A stretch of DNA of 64,000 nt from Cristatella mucedo (taxonomy: Eukaryota > Bryozoa > Phylactolaemata > Cristatellidae), in NCBI GenBank assembly GCA_009760855.2, contig WPIO01000023.1, forward strand, positions 428,501 through 492,500, in the 5' to 3' direction. The translations under genes and the position numbers were made by a program. Position 1 is the first letter of the stretch. Every line of letters starts with the position of its first letter. The notes below the pieces were generated by a model, which saw only the letters and a list, made by a program, of their open reading frames with translations, was not told where the DNA came from and did not search any database. This document shows positions 53,255 to 63,600 of the stretch, in pieces.

Positions 53255-55070
53255 GTAAATAAAATGCGCGCGTCACCGCTCAGCCACGGCGGTACGCGGC
53301 GGATCGCAATTATGGCAGGTGGTGAGGTCGAGGTCATCCATCCTCGCTGGCGCGCCACTCATTCCGGCCTTGACACCGGGTGACGTACAGCCGCGGAGCG
53401 GCGATCGCTGCGGTGGGCCGCCGCAGGTGGAAAAACCGCAACTCCTCGCCCGTCGTTCTAAAAATAAAGCGCCGTCGGCTTTCCCTTACACGATTAAGCG
53501 TTCGGCAATTACGCAGGAAGGGGCACGGCCGAGCGACCGCCAGCTAGCGCGCGTCGAGCAGCGCGCTCGCAAAAATAATCGTGCATGCGAAATCCGTTCG
53601 GGCCGACCGCGCGGCATTGATAGCGATAATTGGTTTCCGCATAATTGGCTTAATTAATTGATCGCGGCCGCGCCAGCGACCGGCATGCGCACGAGGGGCA
53701 ACTGGGCCCGTTAGCTTCGGAGACATGACCTTCTGGCATTTCGCCTACGCGCGCGTGCGCATGCGCTCGAGCCGACTGCTCCGGCCGGCGTCACCGCCTT
53801 TAGACCGCCGGCCGAACCGGCGCGGAGAGGCAGCGGAGCGGGCGGCCGAGTTGTGGACGTGACTCCGACCGTAGGCCGCCGCCGCCGCGGTATGTGTATC
53901 CCTCCACCGGCGGCCGAATGCTCGAGCCTCCGAACGTCGCCGCCGTGAACGAGCCGGTACGTGCGTGAGAGCGACGAAAGTGCAGCGGCGGCGCCTCCGC
54001 GATCGCGTCGACATTAGCGTGCACTTTTTGGGCACGGCCGAGCTGCCCAGGCGCAAACGAGGTCGGGCCCCGCCGCGCTGCCGCGGCTCGGCGCGTGGTA
54101 TTTCTTTGCGCGCCGCCGACCTCGTCAGCGACGGACGCGCGCCGCCGCCGCCGCTGGGTCCGTCGCTTCGTCGCTCGCCACCGCCCCTCGGCGGAGGCGG
54201 CGGCTGAGGTAGTAGGGAGACGGTCGGGCGGCAGCTTAGCCGGGCCGGCAGCCGAGCGCCGCGCTGCAGAAGGAGATGGCTCGAGCAGCGGGCGCTCGCC
54301 CCGGGAGGCTCGCGGCGGCGTCTCGCTCGGCGGTCCCGCCGCCGCCGCTGCTGTTGCCGCCGTCGCCGCTCGGGTCTCCATCCGACCCCCGTAGTGGGTG
54401 GCTCTCGCGCGACGGCGGTAAATGCCACCGCTCGAACGGACCTCGACGCTGTTACCCAAACACACCGTCGAGCGAAGATGCCGGGTAATTACACCAGGTA
54501 CATGTGGGGCGGCTGGGGGGAGGGCGGGCGGAGTCGGGCGTGCGAAGCCAATTTGTAGCCGGTCGGCCGCCCGCGCGTGCCATCGCGTGCCTGCCGCCTC
54601 GAGCGGCTCGGCCTGCTCGCTTTCCGACGAACTTCCGATCGGCGCGTCGGCGCTATAGGGATTCGCGGGCCCGCGACGGCGCACGCGCTGGCTATAGCTA
54701 TCGAGGTTCGCGGCCCGTATCACCTCCTGCTGAAACGGACGGAAGTAGGAATCGCCGAACGGCTGTTAGAGGTAGTGCGGCTTAGCTGCAGCCATCGCCA
54801 CCCGATCCCCCACGCGAGGGAGCTGTAGCATTGCCGCGTATAATTACGCTGGATAGGCTCTCGCGCACTCGCGCGCGCCAGCATTCGCCTACAACTGAAC
54901 GCGCTCGTGAACACTCGTGCGTGCGGCCGTGGAGTGCGGCGGTGACGGCGTCAGCAGGGTTTGTATACGACACGGAGACTTTGTTGCGAGTGGGATCGAG
55001 TGTGATTGGGGCTGGTGATGGTGGGGAAGGGTCGTCGTCGGCCCCTGCATCGCCGTAGCGCCATCCACTG
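53255..55070. promoter_or_regulatory. Large GC/CpG-rich island, possible promoter region
   Basis: About 1.8 kb of very CpG-dense sequence, sharply different from the AT-rich flanks. A short AT motif cluster (ggcttaattaattgatcg near 53648) is embedded in it. Long open frames on both strands (for example minus 54723-53800, 307 codons, Arg/Ala/Pro-rich) are explained by the lack of AT-rich stop codons and match no family. A CpG-island promoter or first exon of a gene beyond the window is the most economical reading. Confidence 0.45.
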
Positions 55071-55195
55071 CTAGGGCTTTTCAAAGTCCAGAGAATTAGG
55101 TCGCCTCTACTTCAAGAGAGGTCGCTTCTGTTGCAAGAAAAAAATCCTAGCTGGGGCTGATCTGATGAAAGCGTTCTATGTGATAGCTAGCGTGG

Positions 55196-55720
55196 ACGGC
55201 CAATAGCCTAGGAGGTAAGATGCTCGCTTCTCACGGCTGAGGTCGTGGGCTCGAATCCTGCAGTGGGCGATCCTGTATTGCCAACCACTAGCGGTGGAGA
55301 TGCGTTAACCGATGCTCGTGTGTTTGTGAGTGTGTGTGAGTGTGTGTGTGTGTGTGTGTGCGCGCGCGCGCGCGCGCGTGCTTGTGGTCGATCGGCATGT
55401 ACGGTGGCAGGCGTGCGGGCGAACGTATGTGCACTGCTGGAGCCGCCGAAGCAGCAGTTTACAAACAAGGACGAGCGCTAGCAAACAAGGTAGACCGCAC
55501 TTCTGTATTTGCCAAGCCGCCACGCCATCCCGGAAAGGAAGTCTCGGCCCCAGGTCGCGCGAGGGAAAGAGTGTCGCTTTGCGATAGTGAAGAGCATGTG
55601 AACGATTGCACATCACAGCGTGAGTGCAGCTCGAAAGAGCGCTGCGCATGCTGTGCGCATGCGCACGCCGTTAAGGCTCTCCAGCCGCTACGTATATGAG
55701 AAGCTATTAAATCAGTAAAT
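55196..55720 (+). repeat. SINE-A copy split by a 365-bp insertion
   Basis: Head at 55196-55300 (ccaatagcctaggaggtaag, aggtcgtgggctcgaatcct, gggcgatcctgtattgccaa) and tail at 55665-55720 (gttaaggctctccagccgct, gaagctattaaatcagtaaa). The insert carries (TG)n/(CG)n and CpG-rich sequence. Confidence 0.7.
55326..55378. repeat. (TG)n(CG)n compound microsatellite
   Basis: Alternating purine-pyrimidine run changing from TG to CG units, inside the split SINE-A. Confidence 0.95.
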
Positions 55721-55879
55721 AACATTCCGAGAACGGGACAGTAGAGCTGGCGTGCACGCCGTGCTCTTCCCGGTTCGAGTGGTTTTTTCGGTTTTCGGCT
55801 TTCCCCTTTTCGCCTGTGCATACACCTCACTAGCAGTGATAATTCGGACAATGATGCAATCACTTAAGCTTCCGAAGAG

Positions 55880-55995
55880 AAACATTACTTCATTCTTATA
55901 GTACCCCAAGAGAACTTAATCTCTATCCTGGAGTACAGATGCTAGCAGGCTCTAGCCCGGTCGTTAAAGTAAAGCAACTTAGTACTGGGCCAAAC
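55880..55995 (-). repeat. SINE-B copy
   Basis: Plus-strand reading ttcattcttatagtacccca, agagaacttaatctctatcc, gcaggctctagcccggtcgt, agtactgggccaaaccaggg: tail to head of SINE-B. Confidence 0.72.
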
Positions 55996-56130
55996 CAGGG
56001 CGAGAAATGAATCTCTTTCGAGGGCACTGAGCGCGGTCAATCGCCGACCGCCGCGCGGGTGGAGTCTATCGCGTCTGCCAGAGCTGCTTCTGGCTCAGTC
56101 CAGTCACGGCGCGTCTCGCTGCTTTAGAGC

Positions 56131-56350
56131 TAGGGCGTGGCACGAGGGCATGGTGTGAGGGCGTGACTTGAGGGTGTGGCGTGATGGTATGGCGTGAGGG
56201 CATGGCGTGAAGGCGTGACACGAGGGCGTGGCGTGAGGGCGTGGCGTGAGGGCGTGGCATGAGGGCGTGGCGTATGGGTGTGACACGAGGGCGTGGCGTG
56301 AGGGCGTGGCGTGAGGGCGTGGCGTGAGGGCGTGGCGTGAGGGCGTGGCT
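56131..56350. repeat. 13-bp minisatellite, about 17 copies
   Basis: Tandem units of gagggcgtggcgt with point variants. Being out of frame with the triplet code, it opens three peptide-repeat frames that are not genes. Confidence 0.93.
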
Positions 56351-56534
56351 AAGACCGATGCGGGTGCTCGCAGTCGTGCGAGATTTCGCTCCCGCAGAGC
56401 GCTCGGCAAGCGCCGCTCACGTCACCGTCTTCATCGTCGCCCGAGTGATGTGCCCTTTAATGAGCTTGTGGCTCTTTTAAGTGTGGTTGCGGTCACTCCC
56501 CGCTTGCTCCGCAGGACGCTGTATTAATAATAAA

Positions 56535-57275
56535 AACGAATTTTCTGTTTAGTGCCCCAGAGAACTTAATTCCATTATCGACACTTTACATTTGCTGCAA
56601 AGGAAGCAGGATTAATTGGTTAATGGGTGCGTGCTCAATGTCAACAAGCATAATAAGGTTAGAGTTGACATACATAGGGTCAGCATGCAAATATGGTTAG
56701 TGGCAGCATGAACTGTGTCAGCCCGCATAAGTACGCAAAGGATCAATCACACGGAACCACTAAATGCCGCAATAAACAGATGCGTTTTTATGTTTTCTTT
56801 AAATGTGGTCAAGTCAGGGAATGTCGTGAAGCCAGTCGGAAGTGAGTTCCAGGCTTTGGGAGCATACGAACTAAAGGTACCTCGTGAAATAAAAATACCG
56901 GCTTCATCCGAAGTTAGTGCATGGCACAGCAGTTAGCGCTAACTATTCAGCTTTACTAAGATAATTTGAATGTTATAAGATCTTTGGGAACGCGCTTAGT
57001 GGGAGAAGCTTTTCGAAAATTTCATTGGTCTGTTCTCTTTTGAATCTGTATTAGATCGGTGAGTCCATATTGAGCACTATTATAATGTGTTTAGCTGAAG
57101 AAAGAAGCTGCGATGCTCACGGCAAATAAGACGTGGCTGTGCAGAGTTTTGATTCTGATTGCACAGGCCGGCAGACCAGCAAGCAGCGAGTTACAGAAGT
57201 CGCGACGGCACGTCACAAATGCGCGGACCAATTTAGATCTAGTATTCCTGGGAAAATGAGCGAATCTTTCAGTCA
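56535..57275 (-). mobile_element. LINE-1fam 3' part, interrupted
   Basis: Minus strand 57275-57150 encodes [29 protein letters not shown]. From 56900 the C-terminal coding end, 3' UTR (catgctgccactaaccatat) and a short (TTATT) tail follow to 56535. The 57145-56935 segment between does not match the family and is either inserted or very diverged. Confidence 0.77.
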
Positions 57276-57279
57276 CAGC

Positions 57280-57838
57280 TGTCTATTTGACGCTACTTTC
57301 AAATGAAAGGCCGTCGAAGTGTCGCTTAAAAAGCGCAAAGCGAAGCGGTTGCTTTTGCGGGTGGAGTGGGTGGGTTTGGAGATGGTCGCCGTGGAGCCGA
57401 GGTCGGTGCGAGCGTCGCTCCGCCCTGGCAGTAGCAGACCGAGGTCAAGAGGTCATCGACGTTGCTCCAGCGCTCGTGTCGCCGCCGAAGCCGTTTTAGG
57501 ATGGTACGCATTTGCCTAGGGCGGCAAAGCTTGCACTCGTCTCTCTTCTCTGCGAATTTGAGAGATTTCTTCAAAAAGCAATCGCTCAAAGAGAAATTGC
57601 CCAGCTTTAGACGTGGCTCATTTAATAGACCTCGTACAATCTCGTGGCCCGTTTCAACCGATCCGCGCCCCTCCCCCTTCGTGCGCTTCTGTGAGTGCAG
57701 TACGTATACGAGTGCTCGGGACTCAGACCGTCGCAACAATTCGTGCACATCCAGACTTTCCGAAGAAAGCGCGCGGCAAAGTATTGGGCACACAGGCGCG
57801 TAGCTACCTATACGGGTTAATGCATTTGCATTTATGCG

Positions 57839-57840
<2 letters not shown>
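57280..57840. other. Intergenic, nothing recognised
   Basis: Moderately GC-rich with a minus frame (57793-57326, 155 codons) and overlapping plus frames. None resembles a known family. Confidence 0.35.
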
Positions 57841-57841
<1 letters not shown>

Positions 57842-57885
<44 letters not shown>

Positions 57886-58010
57886 ATATATAATATAATA
57901 TAATATAAATAATATAATATAATTATATATAAGCAAATAATTATATAAATATAATATAATATTATATAATATATATAATGTATATAATATATATATATAT
58001 ATATATATAT
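57842..58010. repeat. (TA)n / (AATAT)n AT-rich array
   Basis: TA units, then irregular ataatataat units, then TA units again. Confidence 0.95.
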
Positions 58011-58244
58011 GCAGGAATATAAAGCCCTTTACCTCGTGGGCTATCGCGGCCTATGTAAAACTTATCCATCTATGCATAACTATACATTAGCCGCATGTCT
58101 ACCTGTCCGCTCGTCTGCTGTCGTTTTGGCCGTATCTTTTCACCTGACGCGAATATGTATTCCCTCGTCGTCAGGATTTAGCTAACAGTTTACTATCTTG
58201 CCGCGAGCTGAGCTCTCATAGACTTGTGAACTGGTTTACCCATA

Positions 58245-58942
58245 ATATGCAAGTTGTTTTTAATTTTCATTCAATTTGAGAAAGCATGCTGCCACCCAAG
58301 TGCGAATGTTAGCAATACGTTCAGCAAGGGAGTTGAGAGTGCTTGACTTGCTGGAAGGCACCGAGGATCAAAGCACGGGTACAGCTGCATGCGATCTGCA
58401 TAAAAAGGAAAGCCTGTATATACTGTGCTTGGTGATCAAATAGGCAATAGGGAGAGTATACATTGCGAAAAAAGTGGAACAAGCACGGAGCCCTGGGCTA
58501 CCACCTGAAATCTCCCACTGAGATAGCGCCTGCACAATCGCAGTTCAGTGCCAGTGATGCTTAGGCAAGATGAGAGGCACTCGAGAAGGACTCAGTGACT
58601 AACAGTAGCAAATGCTTCCAAAAGATTGAGCAAAACAAGCAGAGCAACTTTACCTAAGCCTGCATTCATGAGAAGGTCATTATACGCCCGAAGCAAGGCT
58701 AACTCTGTGGAGGGATAAGCTCTAAATCCAGACTGGAAATTACTCACTAGGTTTTGTTTTTATATAAAAACTTGATCTGCGACAACTCGTGCCAGTGTTT
58801 TTGATTGGAGCGATAATAGGGAGACTGGGCGGAAGTTGTTGAAGTTCTCCTGGTCTAGTTCTGTCGAATTCCTAGTCAGCTGCCTGATATGTAAGCCGGA
58901 GCAATTTAAATAGAGGAGCAGATAGGTAAGCTGGATGTGCAA
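58245..58942 (-). mobile_element. LINE RT fragment, minus strand
   Basis: Minus strand: NFNNFRPVSLLSLQSKTLAR, VVADQVFI (RT domain entry), then SGFRAYPSTELALLRAYNDL, LITGTELRLCRRYLSGRFQV and AQGSVLVPLFSQCIL. These are the finger and motif-A/B regions of LINE-1fam-like RT, with stops and frameshifts and without the 3' end. Confidence 0.8.
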
Positions 58943-59347
58943 GCCAAATAGGTAATCCAGAGTAACAGAATGGAGGAGCCGGTAGCTAAACTGGATAGGT
59001 AAGCCGGAGCAATTTGTTGTCCATTTTATTACTCCAAGAAGCCCTGGGCCAGCGAAGAGGCTGCTACTTGTGTAGTAGTTTAGCTAGATTTAACCGAGCT
59101 AGTCGTTCCTGTCATTCCAGTGTTACTCCAGGCTCTTGTACCCGCAGTGCAACAACGAGCCACTGCTGCTTCTATATCAAAAGGAGTAAGTGGCCGAACT
59201 CGGGATATAAGAGACCAAGCTAATGCAATACACTGAATTGAAAAATATGCCTGATTCTTCAGCCGTATTAAATTACTTGATTCCGGGATGGTATATTACG
59301 GCGACTATGCTAAAAGACAGACAGAGACATAGAGATGGGGAGATAGA

Positions 59348-59479
<132 letters not shown>

Positions 59480-59484
59480 ATACA

Positions 59485-59768
59485 CAGTAAACCCTGACTT
59501 ATAAAATAGATAGGGACCACAAAACCTGTCGTAAGTCGAATTTTCGTAAGTTGCGATTGGTAAGAGACACGTTCTACTGTGAAACATTCTTCCTGATATA
59601 GATATCGTTTCCACCCTACTTTTGCAGCACTGTCAAATCTACAGACGGCGCGCGGATTTTGAAAAAGTTTGCTAGGATAAATTTATTTTCGTATTTTTGC
59701 GTAACTGTGACCGAGTTCGTATCTCTGAATTTTCGTAAGGCGAACCAACGTAAGTCGGTGGCTGACTG
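59485..59768. mobile_element. Short DNA transposon (MITE-like) with imperfect TIRs
   Basis: Left end cagtaaaccctgacttataa; reverse complement of the right end cagtcagccaccgacttacg. The two share CAGTxAxCCxxGACTTA. TA follows the right end. Internal direct gtaagtcgaattttcgtaag motifs recur near both ends. No coding sequence. Confidence 0.6.
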
Positions 59769-59847
59769 TATTTATGCATATACACATTGCCCGGTTTTTT
59801 CCTGACCGATTGCTACCGGTCGGTGATGTTATATGTAGAGAGAGAAA

Positions 59848-59917
59848 TTTAAAGCGCCTAGAAAGAAATTGAGTTCTTTGAGGGCGCTTTATCAAGTGTT
59901 ATTATTATTATTATTAG
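59848..59917 (+). mobile_element. LINE-1fam 3' tail
   Basis: aaagcgcctagaaagaaatt, gagttctttgagggcgcttt, atcaagtg and (TTA)n. Severe 5' truncation. Confidence 0.82.
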
Positions 59918-59964
59918 AGAATATATATTTAAACTATACCGGCCTTAAAGAAACGCTGCTATTA

Positions 59965-61680
59965 AGAGCCTTTGCTGATCAGTATAGAAAGTATACCTCA
60001 ATTTTTGCATGTGATGATTCCCACAATGCCTTGCAGACATTCAATCCTGGATGTCCTGTAACTAAAAGATGATGCAACCGAAGTCCGACAAATGGGACAC
60101 CCCAAGCGTGCCGCTGGACTAGGAGACTTCGGTCTTCTAATTGATGATTCTGTACTGTGACCGTCGCCACGTGCTCGGAATTTAGGTTTATTCTTTTATA
60201 GCTACTACAAGTTCGAATGTTCAATCAAGGAGACTGCTTCCACCGCTAGGGACTGTCTACAACGGTGGCTTGCTAAAAATTTACCTTGCTCCCTGGTTCC
60301 GTCTTGGCTGGATTACTGCAATTCCATTTTGGGTGGTCTAACAAAAATCTTCTTCAGCTGGTGATGAATTTGGCTACGAGGCTAGTCACGAAATCCCAAA
60401 GGTTCATCCACGTGACTCCCTTGTGCCGCGCTCAGCGATTGGGTCGACGCCTCGCTGCCAGGGCGAGGAGAGGCGGGCCGGCCGTTCTCTTGAGGCGAGG
60501 CGAGCAAGGCGAGTGATTCTGAGCCTGGCTGGACGATCGGCCTTCGGCCGTAATTCCATTAGCACCTGGATGGCGGAGAGGCGCAGCCAAGCGCATCATG
60601 AGCGGAAATTTCCAACGCTTCTTTTTATGTCTACACGCCGCACCTCCTTCGCACGCCCACGAAGTAGCGCTATGACGTCAGCCGCGCGGTTTCGAGCGGC
60701 TGGCGACTTGTTAAATGCCGCCCCAGCACCGTTGCCGCGCCGCCTGAGTGGTCGTTGGTGCTCGGGGCGGCGCTTGCGGAGATCGCTCGGCGCCATGCGA
60801 TGCGCTCGGCTGACATCCCACAACGAGTCGCTCTTGTTACTCGCTCCGCGCTCGGCGGCCGCACTCGCAAGGCTCACTGCCGTCCGCTAAAACGCGCCGC
60901 TCGCGCCGCCAGCCCCGGATGCCGGCGGGCGCGCGCGTCCAACGAAGCCGTTCCGGTTACCGCTTCCGGCTCTGCTTTGCAAAAGCCGACTGGTCTTAAG
61001 CAGTAGTAAAGCACTGCTCCGTGGGTCGCGAAGCAAAGGCAGAGCGCGTCGACAAAACCTATTTGCATGCGCAAAAAAGAGTAAGTGAGCAGGTGAGTGC
61101 GTGCGTGCGTGAGAGAGAGAGATAAAGAGAGAGAGAAATAGGGCAAGATTGGGATACCGGGGCGAGACTGCCCGGATGGAGAGTATGGTGAGGTCAAGGA
61201 CAAGGATCGAGAGCTTCTTATAGCCGTGGCCGCGTCAAGGAACGGTACGTGTTTCGTGCCGCTTGTATACACGAGCGCCGCGCTAACAAAGTTGGCGAAA
61301 GCTTAAAACCTGAAATCATTTAATAGGCTCATTCTTTCCAAAATATTGGAAGCTAAATGCCGGGTATGCTATTTCGTGCCTGAACGCTCGTGCCAAACGT
61401 GCTTGCACGTACGCTCAGACAGTGAAACTCGCTTCCGCAATTCTTGCGTAACGACATCTTCTCTCCTGCTGCCAACTGCGGCACATGATTAACAATCGTC
61501 GTGCCAGCATGCTACTCACCTCCTGATTCATCTGCGCTTCCCCACTACTCTTTTGTTGAGTGAGACTAAGTCTGTCGGCTATCTTATGCACGCCGAACGC
61601 CGCATAGGCTTTGTGTGCAATAGAAAACTCCTCAGCGCCCACTTAGTTCTTGTTTGTGAAGCTACGGATGCAGATAATTT
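59965..61680 (+). mobile_element. LINE-2fam copy split by a GC-rich insertion
   Basis: 59965-60424 encodes GHPKRAAGLGDFGLLIDDS, frameshifted KETASTARD, and PSWLDYCNSILGGLTKI, as in LINE-2fam at 34.7-35.05 kb. 61415-61680 carries the matching C-terminal end and 3' UTR (gcaattcttgcgtaacgaca, gtctgtcggctatcttatgc, gccgcataggctttgtgtgc). Between lies about 1 kb unlike the LINE. Confidence 0.78.
60425..61410. other. GC/CpG-rich insertion within LINE-2fam
   Basis: CpG-dense from 60425 to about 61050, then a short purine-rich run (gagagaga near 61110) and unassigned sequence. Open frames on both strands match nothing. Its origin is unknown. Confidence 0.5.
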
Positions 61681-61699
61681 CTTGTTCATACTAAAATTA

Positions 61700-62220
61700 T
61701 GATTAGAGAAGAGTGCGATAGAGAGGTGCGCCAATATCTTTTTTCGCTGAAGTGGCGATGCAGGAAACGCATAATTACGAATGGGACGCCGCAAATTCAT
61801 CTGAGCTCTAGATGACCGAATTGACGCAATTGACGGGTCGCTACAGTCCGATAAGGCTCATACCTAGCTTGCACAATAATTGTTGGTATTAATCACGATC
61901 TGCATGCCTGCCGATTAAACTGCGCTAGTTACGCTACATATAGGCGGCACGAGATATTGTACAGTCTATTCTTCGTTGCTCCTGCTCAAAGTAAAATATG
62001 CTCCCACGTTTTTTGTGGGCAGTTATGCTGTAGTTTTGACAATGTAGTCCGGTTTTATAATATAAAAATAGAGCCGAACCTTAAGCGGAATTCGTGAAGC
62101 GGCTAAATAATCATGAGGAGTACGTATCTCTAGATGGATAGAAGGATGCGCTCTGTCATTCTGGGTAGCTGACCGCTTTCAATATAAAAGACTGAAGTAG
62201 TAGCCGGAGCAGCGCAACAG
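61700..62220. other. Intergenic, nothing recognised
   Basis: AT-rich sequence between the LINE-2fam UTR and a SINE-A. No repeat or coding signal seen. Confidence 0.35.
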
Positions 62221-62224
62221 TTTT

Positions 62225-62382
62225 GGTCAACATTTTGTATCGAAATACCTTCTGCACGAACCAGGTCACGGGTTTGAGTCTTCTAGTGGGCGATCCTTTG
62301 TTGTCAATTGAAAGTGGTGGCGATAGCCATGAAGGCTCTTCTGCCGCTATACAAATCAGGCTTTTAAATAAGGCTTACATTT
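62225..62382 (+). repeat. SINE-A copy
   Basis: accaggtcacgggtttgagt, gggcgatcctttgttgtcaa, gccatgaaggctcttctgcc, gctatacaaatcaggctttt, aaataaggctta. The head is weakly preserved. Confidence 0.78.
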
Positions 62383-62550
62383 TATTTATTTTTTATCCTC
62401 ATGTAGCCTGACGGCTGCGGGTAAACCAGAGGCTCCTACAAGGGTCGCACATCGCGAGTCGCTGCCCATTGCGTCCATCATCATTAATTGCACTTCACCA
62501 TCTTTGCATTCAGGTAGTTACGGATGTAAAGACTCCATTCAAAACGTGGT

Positions 62551-62684
62551 CTCGCTGCGCTGCGATTTGGCTGCGTGCCGCCGCCGCCGCCGTCGCATAG
62601 GTGTAGCGAAGCGTCGCGGTCTCGCTATGCTGCGATTCGGCTGCGTGCCGCCGCCGCCGCATGGGTGTAGCGAAGCGTCGCGGT
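62551..62684. repeat. ~70-bp tandem duplication, GCC-rich
   Basis: Two units (62551-62620 and 62621-62684) sharing ctgcgat, ggctgcgtgccgccgccgcc, ggtgtagcgaagcgtcgcgg. They differ by GCC copy number and a few substitutions. Confidence 0.9.
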
Positions 62685-62699
62685 CTGCGTGACTCGTGG

Positions 62700-63490
62700 C
62701 AGTTGCGAACGGAGGCACGCAGCCGTGCGTGCAACTTACGGCACGACAAATTCGGGTATTGCGCTGTCACATCTCTTAAGTGTGCGTGTTTTAACTAGTC
62801 AATAGGCCCTCTTTCCAAGATCGCCAGTTAGTCTGGCGTACGCGTAATCGCAACTGGACGGTAATTGGCAAGGCCGCGCTCCTGCAGTCAAGAGGCGAAG
62901 GGACTCTGCACAGGGATTGGATGCTTTGTCGGACACCTGATCGCACCGCAGGTGCGTCGAATATAGCCCATCCATCTCGCGATATGAGTGGGTCGTGTGT
63001 TGGTTATCCAATAATTTATTGATTATCAAAAACAGGAAACCCCGCTTCGGCAGCTGCTAGCCGGTAATCTAATTTATTAGGTATCCACGGCGTCAGGTAC
63101 CGGATGTGGTTTTGAAAGGTAACTGGCCGGATTATTTCCGTTATTCATCTCTGTCTCGAAGATATTGGGTACGTACATCATGTGGGTGTGGTTGAACCTT
63201 TTAAACGGGGGCCGAACTTTTCTTTTTTACGGAAAAGGTTAAACCCCGATTTTGCATGAGCGCGTAGGTCATAGCGAAGGCTGCCTTGGGCTGGGGCTAG
63301 GCGCGCCCGCTGGGCTTCCGGCTTTGTCGCAGTCGTTGGTATGCTTTGACATCCTCCGTGTTCGCGAAGGGTTTTTCCCTACGATCATCTCTGGCACTTT
63401 AGAAATTCCACAACTTAGCAAGTTTTTATCCGATCAACATGAATTTTGGAATACGAGTTGGGCTCTGCTAATGCTATATTATAGACGTGC
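62700..63490. other. Intergenic, nothing recognised
   Basis: An 83-codon plus frame at 63252-63503 has no match and runs into a SINE-A. Confidence 0.35.
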
Positions 63491-63496
63491 GTCTGC

Positions 63497-63600
63497 GTGT
63501 TAGCTCTGGGGTAAGGTGCTCGCTCTTAACGAACCAGGTCGTGGATTTGAGTCCTGCAGTGATCGACCCTTTATTGCCCACTGCAAGCGGTGGTTATATT
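63497..63600 (+). repeat. SINE-A copy, 3' truncated
   Basis: agctctggggtaaggtgctc, ccaggtcgtggatttgagtc, gaccctttattgcccactgc, aagcggtggt, then unrelated sequence. Confidence 0.75.

Noticed and set aside
53800-54723. 307-codon minus-strand open frame in the CpG-rich block
   Set aside because: Arg/Ala/Pro/Gly-rich, with other long frames overlapping on both strands, no family motif and no splice context. Explained by GC composition.
56104-56409. Pro/His-rich repeat protein on the minus strand
   Set aside because: Translation of the 13-bp minisatellite.
62551-62684. CRISPR-like array
   Set aside because: Only two direct units with no spacers, in an animal genome. It is a simple tandem duplication.
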